A stretch of DNA of 64,000 bases from Mariniblastus sp. (GTDB lineage Bacteria; Planctomycetota; Planctomycetia; Pirellulales; Pirellulaceae): positions 53,528-117,527 of the forward strand of contig JAKVBF010000005.1 in the NCBI GenBank assembly GCA_022447555.1, read 5' to 3'. Under the pieces are notes generated by a model. It had not been told where the DNA came from. It did not search any database and saw only the letters and a list, made by a program, of their open reading frames with translations. Both the position numbers and the translations under genes were made by a program. Below are positions 45,430-53,621 of the stretch, piece by piece (position 1 is the stretch's first letter; each line of letters begins with the position of its first letter).

Positions 45430-46371
45430 CTACCGGAAGGTGCCCGGTTGCCCGAAAACAGGTCGTTGGTTGGTGGTTTGGGAAGTGGGCGCGTTAAACA
45501 TGTTAAGTTGTTGGTTTGTTGGTTCAGGTTTAGCCGGTTCGGTAGTGATGGTTTGCCCGGCCCCAGTCCTAGGGGATACTACGTTCATTTTCTGAATGAG
45601 AGTATTCAATTCTGCTGTTCCGATCGCTTCATTGTTGGGTGTTTGCTTGGGGAGATGCGACATCCTGCGACCTAGATCTTTCGGAACGGATATCGTCGTG
45701 GTTTTAATGTTCCGCATGCCGTATTTCCCTTCGATTGCTGACTCAGCCGAGGCGAGCACGACGCCGGATCCATTGTTATTGGATCTCTGATGAGAGGCTG
45801 TTTTTCGAGTGGTTGGCCAGGCGGTAATATCAGTTTTGGCTAGCATCTGCTCTTTGGGGGCAGCACCCGGTAAAACGACCAGAGATTGTCCACCACGGAT
45901 AAGCCTGCCATCGGCGGTTTTAAATACCGGTATCAAGCTCACACTCTTCCGAGGGCCACCCAGTTTTTGCCACGGGATCCAAACGCCGTAAGAGTGGCCC
46001 AAGCCATTGTTGTCGTAGTGGCTTTGGAAATCATCTTGCGGAAAGACGTATTTGTGGTTGGCGGCGGTTGATTTGTTTTCGTCATCGTAGCCGTAGATGG
46101 TCAGTTCCCCCTCCGCCATGACGGCCTCGTCCTCAGCGTTGTAGAAAAAGACACGACCCCCGAAACCGGCTGTCGGATTGCTGCCGACGCCATGGATGAC
46201 CGCATCTTTCCACATGATCGCCATCCGGGTAGGCATTTTGCTTTCGTCGTTTTTTCCGGTCTCAGCAAGGGGGAGTGGATTGAGGTCAGCCAGTTTCGGT
46301 TTTAGTGTATTGCATCCGGCAAGCGAAATGCCCGTAACTAATAATAAGCTGCCTAAAAGCTTGTTGACCAT
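45430..46371 (-). CDS. Lipoprotein next to the secretin gene, unknown function
   Basis: The 313-residue product has a signal peptide ending in a lipobox (SLAGC, Cys20). The mature part begins NTLKPKLADLNPLPLAE, then a beta-rich domain with FGGRVFFYNAEDEAVMAEGELTIYGYDD and SYGVWIPWQKLGGPRKSVSLIPVFKTADGRLIRGGQS (about 70-175). A polar Thr/Asn/Gln-rich tail follows. I do not recognise the family, but the position directly after gspD on the same strand (gap of 170 bases) suggests a pilotin-like or accessory envelope partner of the secretin. AAGGAAG precedes the ATG. Confidence 0.7.
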   Translation of the reverse strand: MVNKLLGSLLLVTGISLAGCNTLKPKLADLNPLPLAETGKNDESKMPTRMAIMWKDAVIHGVGSNPTAGFGGRVFFYNAEDEAVMAEGELTIYGYDDENKSTAANHKYVFPQDDFQSHYDNNGLGHSYGVWIPWQKLGGPRKSVSLIPVFKTADGRLIRGGQSLVVLPGAAPKEQMLAKTDITAWPTTRKTASHQRSNNNGSGVVLASAESAIEGKYGMRNIKTTTISVPKDLGRRMSHLPKQTPNNEAIGTAELNTLIQKMNVVSPRTGAGQTITTEPAKPEPTNQQLNMFNAPTSQTTNQRPVFGQPGTFR

Positions 46372-46541
46372 TGGATCTTCCTTGATGATCTGACGGTAAA
46401 ATTAAGTTTTATCGAACCAGATCGCTGTAAAACGCCACCTAGCCGCATTGATGTAAACTTGGTTTGAAGCAAGTTCCCGCAACATCATGTGGCATTCGGT
46501 TGGATGAAACATCCCAACTGGTCCGATATGTGTGTCACTGT

Positions 46542-49500
46542 TTATTTAGAGTGGATTCTAGTCGACGAATTTCCAAAGTAGGTTCCAAGTGGTTTAGACG
46601 AGTCTCGTTTGGGCAGTATCGCCGGCGCGGGACTCGAGTTCATCGGCCGTCCTCTAAATGAATCGTTTGGTAGAGTTGTGTTTGGATTGGTTGAAGTGAT
46701 GGTTTGGCCCGGCGAAGAGATCGGCCTGAGTGTTCCTGATGGCAATGGTTGGGTGTCCCTGCCACTAACGCCCGAGTGGGCGTGATTTCCGGTGGATTTG
46801 CCTTCGACGAACTGTGGGTTGTCACCCGTTGGATCACTGTCCGGGTAGAAAACCTTTGTGGTGTCGGTTACGAATCCTTGGTCGCCATAGGATAGGTCAC
46901 CGTATATCTCGGCCACGTCGCAGTAGCACCAGTGCATCCGGTTTACTTCGTCTTGGTTAGCCATTTCGATGTCTTCGTCGCTGTCGACGAGATAGGGTGT
47001 CATGACAATCATGAGCTCTTTTCGATCGGATTGATCCGTTTGATATTTGAAAAGGGGACCGACATAGGGAAGGTCACCCAGAATGGGAATTCCTCGGTCG
47101 ATTTTTTCTTTGTTCTCCTGAAGGAGCCCCGAAAAGACAACCGTCTGGCCCGACTTAGCCATGATGGCAGTTAGGGCCGTGGTGGTGTCGATCGGTCGTT
47201 GTTCAAAGGTTGCGGCGCCACCCTCGGTAGCACCGCCATTGGCACCATCTGCCAAGCTGCCTAGTTTGGAACTCGTCGCGTTTACATACATGACGATCAT
47301 TCCGTCTGGCGTGACGCGAGGGGTGATCTCAAGGATGATACCAACGTCTTGGAATTCAATGTTGTTCGTGGTGGCACCGTTGTTGGCAATGGTCTGACCT
47401 GTTTGGTACGGGACTCGCGAACCGATTTGAACCCGACCCGTTAGGTTTTCTAGCGTCATGATGTGCGGTCTCGCCAGAACACGGGAGCAGTTTTTATTTT
47501 TTAGTGCCCGTAGAAGTAACTCGACCGATTGGTTCCCCGCTGATAAAACGAGGCCACCATAGCCAACCTCTGAAGAGGTTTTGGCCAAACCAAAACTTCC
47601 GAGTGCTTGGCCCAGCACATTGTTGATGGCATTGCCGCCAATGAATTCCGAGCCGACGGCTGTACTGTTGTTGACAAACCCTTCGTAGACCCCCGATGAT
47701 GTCTGGGGTGTCCAAAGAAGTTTATCTTGTAGTCCCCACTGAACGCCGAATTCTTCAAGGTAGTTGAGGTCTACCTGGGCAATCATGACTTTGACCTTCA
47801 CCATTGGAGGTCGGCGGTCTAAGGCGCGAATGATGGATTCGACTTGATAATAGTATTCGGGTCTTGCGCTGACGATTAGGCTGTTGCTGATCACTTCGGG
47901 AACGAGGATCACATCGCGACGTTCTGTGAGTACGTTGTTTACCACGGCATCCGTTTGAGCGGCTCGCTCTTCGAGCCATAAATTAATGGCATCCGAAACG
48001 TCAAGAACCGGTGCATTGCTGAGTCGGTAGACAGAGACCCGGCGATCCGCGATGTCATCCTCGTCCAATCGGATGAGTAGATCTTCAACGACTCTCAGAT
48101 CGCCTTCGGGTCCCGACGCAATAATCGAATTGGTACGATTATCGACGCCAAACCTCAGATTAACGAGACTGTTTCCTTCAGCCGCAGATAGTGATTGAAG
48201 GGGGAGTGCGGTTAAGCTTTGCCCGGCTTGATTGGCTCCGCCGCCCTGTTGCTGATCGGCTCCAAACAAGGTTTGTAGCATGTCCAGTAATGCCTGAGCA
48301 TCTCCGTTGATTACGGTAAAGACTTTGATCAGTGTTTCCGCGTCGGGTACGCGATCGAGTTGAGCGATTAATTCTTCGATCAAAGGCATCGCTTTGGCTG
48401 GTCCGGTGACCACTAACGAATTGTCGTTGGCACTTGTGGTGATCCTGACGTCAAACATGATCCCGCCGTTGATTTTGTCGCCATTCCGGTCGATCGTCAT
48501 AAGCTCAAGGGCGGCAGAACGAAGTTGCGATTGATTCACGGAGTTCTGTTGCTGTCCCTGGTTCTGTTGGTTTTGTTGCTGGGCGGTTTGATCCGGATTG
48601 AAGCCGGTTCCCTGATTCCGCAGCTGGCCGTTGATGGCATCCTGCAAAACAATTTGGAGGTCTTGGGCGAGAACGTTTCGGATCGGGAAAATTTTGACCA
48701 CGTTGGCGGCCCCCGATTCATCAACATCTAAATCCTCGATGAGTAGATCGACTTGAGCCAGAAGTTGTTTACTGGCTTTGACAATCAATGTATTGCTACG
48801 GTAGTCCGCAACCGTGTAAACCGGTGAAGGCGCTGGTGGATCCACAAGCGCGTTTTGGGTTGCCTGACCGAAATACTCATCGATCCGTTGCTTGGCATCG
48901 ATGGCGGAGATGTATTTAAGACGGTAATTCTTGAACTCAGGTGCCTTGTCGATATCCGACTCAACGTCCAGAGTTCGAATGATCTCTCGAACAATTTCGA
49001 TGCTGTTAGGCGTCCCCACCACGAAGAGACTGTTAGGCGTCGCAAAAGCAGTGACCGTTGCCGGGCCAATTTGCTCCGCGAAGTTGTCGTTATAAATCTC
49101 CTGAATCGATTCGGCGATGGTTTCACTCTTTTGATTGATCAGCGGGATTTTTTCAAAACCTGGTTTGGCCGTGTCCGTGACTTCGATGATTTCCTTGATG
49201 AGTTTTTCAACCCGGGCCACGTCCTCGTCTTCACCGACCAAGACGATCACGCCCGATTCAGGGATCACTTCAATTCGAACTTTGTTCAGGATTCCCGCAT
49301 CCTGTTCGTCTTGTCGAACAATTCCGGGCAGCTGTAAACGGTCGGTACCCGGAGGAAGCTGGATTTCCCGTCGTACGTCGTCCTGTTTCGGGGCCGCTTC
49401 TTGTTGGTTTAAATTAAAGGCAACCTGTTGAACCAATTCGAGTTCCGCCATATTCATGTCGACGAGTCGACAGACGTTACCCCCTGGCAGTCCGTCACGT

Positions 49501-50153
49501 TGATCGACGTATTCCATGGTCCTCGTCCACGCGGATAAGTGTTGAGGACTGCCCTCATAAGTCAATCCCCGCGTCATCCGGTCAAAAATCATCGACTTGG
49601 CTGCGGAAACCTTGGTGGCTGGAAGGCTGATTCTCAAAGTCCGATCACCATCGATTGCTTGGCCGGAGATTCGGTTCCCCCAAATTTGGATCAGTTTGTT
49701 TTCGAATTCTTCATAAGTTAAATTTGTGAGACGGTAATTGTTTGAACGCAGTTGTGCCGTGCGATTGGACGGTGACGTAGCCAGAGAGTTGCGTTTACCT
49801 TGGTTGAGGAATGGACTCTGTGCTTGTTGCTTCGTCGAGTCCTGCAGGATCATCCGAGCTTTGGCTGCGGCCAGTTTCAAATTCGCCTCTTGATCGTGTG
49901 TGGCACCCATGTTTCCCAAACCTTGGTTTGGCATGGCTGCGGTATAAGTCTCTTGCCGAAGGGGTGGGACCGGAGAAAACTGTTTTGTCTTTTGAACGAG
50001 AGCCTGAGTCCCCTGTTGGGGCAAGGCGCCTTTAAGAGCGGGGGGTGCAGTGAAGCCGCAAACCACACTAAGCAAGAGAACTTGGGTGATTCTTAATGAT
50101 CTTTTTGCAACAAATGGTTGTTGTTTACGACCAGAATTTGAGGAAAGTATCAT
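46542..50153 (-). CDS. gspD: GspD/PilQ-type outer-membrane secretin
   Basis: The 1203-residue product starts with a hydrophobic signal region (residues 20-43). Tandem N domains follow (about 130-330 and 330-780; for example IPLINQKSETIAESIQEIYN, FPIRNVLAQDLQIVLQDAIN and VFTVINGDAQALLDMLQTLF). The barrel domain runs from about 790 to 1045, with VPYQTG near 911, EFQDVGIILEITPRV and SGLLQENKEKIDRGIPILGDLPYVGPLFK. It forms the outer-membrane channel for secreted proteins. A Gln-rich insert (AQQQNQQNQGQQQNS) lies in the N region. The tail of about 160 residues after the barrel includes HWCYCDVAEIYGD, with two Cys, and a Pro/Ser/Asn-rich end. It is nearly twice the length of E. coli GspD. A 447-base gap separates it from the pilO-like gene, so it may have its own promoter. 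Confidence 0.93.
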   Translation of the reverse strand: MILSSNSGRKQQPFVAKRSLRITQVLLLSVVCGFTAPPALKGALPQQGTQALVQKTKQFSPVPPLRQETYTAAMPNQGLGNMGATHDQEANLKLAAAKARMILQDSTKQQAQSPFLNQGKRNSLATSPSNRTAQLRSNNYRLTNLTYEEFENKLIQIWGNRISGQAIDGDRTLRISLPATKVSAAKSMIFDRMTRGLTYEGSPQHLSAWTRTMEYVDQRDGLPGGNVCRLVDMNMAELELVQQVAFNLNQQEAAPKQDDVRREIQLPPGTDRLQLPGIVRQDEQDAGILNKVRIEVIPESGVIVLVGEDEDVARVEKLIKEIIEVTDTAKPGFEKIPLINQKSETIAESIQEIYNDNFAEQIGPATVTAFATPNSLFVVGTPNSIEIVREIIRTLDVESDIDKAPEFKNYRLKYISAIDAKQRIDEYFGQATQNALVDPPAPSPVYTVADYRSNTLIVKASKQLLAQVDLLIEDLDVDESGAANVVKIFPIRNVLAQDLQIVLQDAINGQLRNQGTGFNPDQTAQQQNQQNQGQQQNSVNQSQLRSAALELMTIDRNGDKINGGIMFDVRITTSANDNSLVVTGPAKAMPLIEELIAQLDRVPDAETLIKVFTVINGDAQALLDMLQTLFGADQQQGGGANQAGQSLTALPLQSLSAAEGNSLVNLRFGVDNRTNSIIASGPEGDLRVVEDLLIRLDEDDIADRRVSVYRLSNAPVLDVSDAINLWLEERAAQTDAVVNNVLTERRDVILVPEVISNSLIVSARPEYYYQVESIIRALDRRPPMVKVKVMIAQVDLNYLEEFGVQWGLQDKLLWTPQTSSGVYEGFVNNSTAVGSEFIGGNAINNVLGQALGSFGLAKTSSEVGYGGLVLSAGNQSVELLLRALKNKNCSRVLARPHIMTLENLTGRVQIGSRVPYQTGQTIANNGATTNNIEFQDVGIILEITPRVTPDGMIVMYVNATSSKLGSLADGANGGATEGGAATFEQRPIDTTTALTAIMAKSGQTVVFSGLLQENKEKIDRGIPILGDLPYVGPLFKYQTDQSDRKELMIVMTPYLVDSDEDIEMANQDEVNRMHWCYCDVAEIYGDLSYGDQGFVTDTTKVFYPDSDPTGDNPQFVEGKSTGNHAHSGVSGRDTQPLPSGTLRPISSPGQTITSTNPNTTLPNDSFRGRPMNSSPAPAILPKRDSSKPLGTYFGNSSTRIHSK

Positions 50154-50600
50154 CTCAGTGCCCTCTGCGTGAACCCGTTGTGTGGCCTAAAACCACGGAG
50201 TCTTCTAAAACCCCGCGCTAACCAGAAAGCAGACACGATGATCGCTGCCTGACGGATATCGCTTGCTAGGCGGCGAACCGACAGTCGTGGAGCCCTCGCC
50301 CTAAAGTGGGCGGGCAGGACTCTAACGGACTACATTACTGGATGTTGCGGGAACTCCCGTTCGCGATGGAACGAGTTACTCTCTTATCGGAACCATCCGT
50401 ATTATCAGTAAACTAATTCCAATGCAGATAATTGGAATATTCGGAAAAGTCTGGCGTGGCTTGGGAAGATGGGTGGGATGCGGCATCCGGGAAGAAAGGT
50501 GCCAGAGGGCCTTCTCGTGCCGATTGTTAAGACCGAGGAGAAACGCTTTGAACGGTCGCTGATGAGGCCGGACTCACGCTAGCGGCCAGGTGGCCACGGG
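50154..50600 (-). other. Long leader region upstream of gspD
   Basis: These 447 bases lie between the pilO-like stop and the gspD start and hold no supported gene. On the minus strand they contain two hairpins: GCCCGCCC-ACTTTA-GGGCGAGGGC (50292-50315) and GTGG-TTTTAG-GCCAC (about 50190-50205), close to the gspD ribosome site AGAGG. I see no T-tract after them. A structured mRNA leader or an internal promoter is likely. It does not fit the c-di-GMP riboswitch cores I know. Confidence 0.45.
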
Positions 50601-51935
50601 TTACCCCTTTTCCTCTGTCGGTTTCTCGGTTGAGGTGTCCATGGAATCCAGTTTTGCTTCTGAGCTGGGAAGCGTTTCCTTGTTGGCTGGCTCGCTCAAG
50701 AGATCCCCTACCTCGTAGGTCAAGAGTTCCGAGTCTCTTTTAAATGTAACGGTTCTCGGTGTGATTCCATGTACCTGCCAGTCCGACTTGTCGAGTTCAA
50801 AGGTTTCGCCTTGCTTGAGTTTATATTTTTGGCCGAGTGTTTTAATCCAGACAAAGACTTTCCAATCGCCACTACTCTCTTGAACAATACCAGTGATGGC
50901 TGTTTCTCCGACATGTTTAAATTCGGGTTTCTTGGGACGAGGCGCGCTGACCCTCTTTTCTCGAATGTTCAGCATGAATTCTCCCTCGGACGTTTTCGGA
51001 GGGAAACCCGTGTCCGTAATGCGAATTTTGAAGGGACCGTACTCTCCGGCTTCCAACGCAGGGCATTGGAATTTGGCACTTCGAGATGTGACGGAAGATT
51101 GGGAAAGCTCCGCCCCTTCGATCGGGGTTTCGAGCAGTTCGAATTTCAGATTGTCTCCCTTGTCGGCATCTTTGCCCGTGATTGTAAATGAAACATCGGA
51201 TCCCGCGGTTCCGCTTCGGGTGCGGGACAGAGACATGGTGGGGATGTTGTTGGCCGGTCCAAAAATATTTCGTGTCACAATTTTATCGTTGTAATAGGAG
51301 AGCGGCTCAGCCATTTCATGCGTGTCTTTAGTGAAATCTCTCTGCTCGTCAGCGTCGACCAAAGCGATTGCGTCGATTTTCATTTCAACGATCAATTTTC
51401 CAGATCTTATCTTTTTACTCGCTCCGGTCGTGCCCGCCGCTTGGGGCGTAATCGATATATTACTGACGCGGTGTAACAAATCTAGTTGACTGAATTCGTA
51501 AAGGAATTCGGTTAATTGATCGAGCGTGCAGTCGACCCGCAGGGAATAGGGGTGTTTGACAAAAACCGTTTCCATCGTGCGTCCGCCGGTGTATCGTTTT
51601 TCTTCCGCGGGCATCGGTTTCAAATTTCGGAAGGTCATTTTGATATCGTTTCGGGCCAGATTACTCAACCAGCCTTCGTAATCGATTTTGGCTTTGTTGA
51701 AATCGGTCGGCATCGATAAGCCGCGGTAGTAGAGGCGTCTGGCGTTAGCCTGAGCGCCTTCGAGTTGTTTCGATTTCTGACTCGTTATTTGCGTTTGCAA
51801 ACTATTGATTTGGGCCTTTTTTTGGAAGTACGTGTTGCTGAACCACATGCCGACCATAAAAATCAAGACAACGGGTACGAGGCCGCCGACTACGGTCGCC
51901 AGTAATTTTTCACGTTTTGATAGATTGCTGAACAT
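50601..51935 (-). CDS. PilO/GspM-like assembly protein with PilP/GspC-like C-terminus
   Basis: The 444-residue product has one transmembrane helix (about 13-33), a coiled-coil and ferredoxin-like PilO/GspM region (35-210), a central beta-sandwich domain that looks cadherin-like (TITGKDADKGDNLKFELLETP, about 235-330), and a C-terminal region (340-425). The last reads WKVFVWIKTLGQKYKLKQGETFELDKSDWQVHGITPRTVTFKRD, like the homology-region domain of PilP/GspC that docks to the secretin. It therefore appears to join the inner-membrane platform to the secretin in one polypeptide. It lies 21 bases after the pilM/N-like gene. The residue borders are approximate. Confidence 0.75.
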   Translation of the reverse strand: MFSNLSKREKLLATVVGGLVPVVLIFMVGMWFSNTYFQKKAQINSLQTQITSQKSKQLEGAQANARRLYYRGLSMPTDFNKAKIDYEGWLSNLARNDIKMTFRNLKPMPAEEKRYTGGRTMETVFVKHPYSLRVDCTLDQLTEFLYEFSQLDLLHRVSNISITPQAAGTTGASKKIRSGKLIVEMKIDAIALVDADEQRDFTKDTHEMAEPLSYYNDKIVTRNIFGPANNIPTMSLSRTRSGTAGSDVSFTITGKDADKGDNLKFELLETPIEGAELSQSSVTSRSAKFQCPALEAGEYGPFKIRITDTGFPPKTSEGEFMLNIREKRVSAPRPKKPEFKHVGETAITGIVQESSGDWKVFVWIKTLGQKYKLKQGETFELDKSDWQVHGITPRTVTFKRDSELLTYEVGDLLSEPANKETLPSSEAKLDSMDTSTEKPTEEKG

Positions 51936-51956
51936 GTTGATATCAGTGTCTGTGAG

Positions 51957-53528
51957 TTAATTGGTTTTGGAATCTTCGGTGTTTTTGGGGGCGCTGGGTG
52001 GAACTTGAGCGCTCTCGTTCTTCGAGCTTGGTGCCTCAGCATTCAGACGCTCACGGGCCATTGCGTTTGTGGTGTCAATCGTTTTTTGAACGTCTGTTTC
52101 CAACTCAATAAACTGGTCGTATTTGATCGGGTAGTCTTTGTCCTCGCGTTGCTCTTCGGTTCTTCCTGCGCGGACTAAGTACGGTCTGGCGGTGAGATTG
52201 TTTTTTAAGGTCGACCCTGTTTCAATGCTGTTGACTCGCATGTTGAGGTTGAAGCCAACACCCTTTTCAGTCGCCGAAAGAATCATGGAGTCCACAATGG
52301 CGTCGTCCGCTGTCTCAAATCGGTTGCTGATTTCAAGAAGCTCATCCAGCCAGTTGATGTTATTTTTTTGCCATTCGTCGATAAGATTTACTTCTCCCGT
52401 GATTTGATCGACACCGGGCCGGGTCCTATTTCCCTCATTGGTCGTTTTTAGATTTGTTAGTTCTTGGTTCAACTCGGTTATTTTGGCATCTTGGCTGCGA
52501 AGGGACCACCAACCCATACAGGACATGCCAATCAAAAGTGTCGCTGCCAAGCCGGCCAGTACCCATGTTCGGGACTGTGTGTTTTTACGGAGGGCCGGTC
52601 GTCGCGGGTTGGCAAAGTCGATCTGATGCGGCTGACCAGACGATTCCCTTATCACGGTTCCGATTAACGAGGCGAAACGCTCCGGGTGTTGGGGGAGCTC
52701 TTTGGCCACATCGGCGATCCCTGGGGCCGTCTTGTATGGGTCCAAGAAGGTGACTTCCTGCTCGAAATTGTCTCCAAGTAAATCACTGAGGTGGTTGAGG
52801 CGATCCCGAGAACCGACCACTAAGAATTCAGTGAGCGGGGCGCCGTTGGCCGTTGAGGTCGTTGAGGCGATCGTGCGTCGGATTTCGCCAACCAATTTTT
52901 TGGCAGCCTCCTCCGATTGATAGGGCGCGGAGATGCGGACCGAACGGGTGGCTATCAGATCTGAGCCCACCGTAACCGTTAAGTCGAATTGATCTTGGTT
53001 CGGGTCAATGATCATGCGGCATTGGTCGTCCGCTAGTTCAGCCTGGAATAACTCGCAGGTGCTGTATGGGCGTAATACGATTTTAGAAGGTTTCAGCCCA
53101 GCTTCTTCTGTAATTTGTTTGATTTGCTCCAACAGTTGAGGTGAAATGGCGCCTGCCAAGACTCGCTGCTGTTGTCCCGGTTGGCATTCAAAAGGGACAT
53201 AGTCTAGGGCCCAGTTTTCATTGAGCGATGAGAATTCGTTCCGAGCCTGAAATCGAACTAGGTCGGGAAGCTCATTGTCTGGTGCGGGCGGGACGGAGAT
53301 GTCCCGTAATTCAATTTGTTGTCTCCCGACGACGATGACGGATTCACCACGTCCAACTCCCTGCTTGCCCAAAGCGGATTTTAGTTTTTTTGCGATTTCC
53401 GCGTCGGTGTCATCTGATTCCAGTTCAACACTGAAAAGATGGCTGAACTGAAGGCGTTGTGCGTTGGTGCGCGCAGCCACCACCAAGATGTCAGTGTTGT
53501 TGATTTCAACTGCGATCAGGTTTGCCAT
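51957..53528 (-). CDS. PilM-PilN (GspL-like) fused assembly protein
   Basis: The 523-residue product combines a cytoplasmic actin-like PilM/GspL domain (residues 1-320; LIAVEINNTDILVVAAR, a pilus-type IELRDISVPPAPDNELPDLVRFQA loop, and RPYSTCELFQAELA) with a transmembrane helix (about 330-350, WVLAGLAATLLIGMSCMGWW). A periplasmic PilN-like region and a Pro/Ser-rich tail follow. GspL of classical systems has the same order. It couples the GspE ATPase to the pseudopilus platform. It lies between the pseudopilin gspK and the pilO/P-like gene, with spacings of 93 and 21 bases, consistent with one operon. Confidence 0.8.
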   Translation of the reverse strand: MANLIAVEINNTDILVVAARTNAQRLQFSHLFSVELESDDTDAEIAKKLKSALGKQGVGRGESVIVVGRQQIELRDISVPPAPDNELPDLVRFQARNEFSSLNENWALDYVPFECQPGQQQRVLAGAISPQLLEQIKQITEEAGLKPSKIVLRPYSTCELFQAELADDQCRMIIDPNQDQFDLTVTVGSDLIATRSVRISAPYQSEEAAKKLVGEIRRTIASTTSTANGAPLTEFLVVGSRDRLNHLSDLLGDNFEQEVTFLDPYKTAPGIADVAKELPQHPERFASLIGTVIRESSGQPHQIDFANPRRPALRKNTQSRTWVLAGLAATLLIGMSCMGWWSLRSQDAKITELNQELTNLKTTNEGNRTRPGVDQITGEVNLIDEWQKNNINWLDELLEISNRFETADDAIVDSMILSATEKGVGFNLNMRVNSIETGSTLKNNLTARPYLVRAGRTEEQREDKDYPIKYDQFIELETDVQKTIDTTNAMARERLNAEAPSSKNESAQVPPSAPKNTEDSKTN

Positions 53529-53621
53529 GACTTACTCGAAATAAAGTCTGATTTGAGCCGCGTGGGATTTGAATCGAAAGGATTGCAAAAGTGCGGCAGT
53601 TTTTTTGTTTATGGTTGTTTG

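Noticed and set aside
48855-49337. 160-codon plus-strand frame inside gspD
   Set aside because: Antisense to a clear secretin N-domain region; a shadow frame.
50154-50600. Possible c-di-GMP riboswitch in the gspD leader
   Set aside because: I compared the hairpins with the conserved cores of class I and II c-di-GMP riboswitches as I remember them and found no match.
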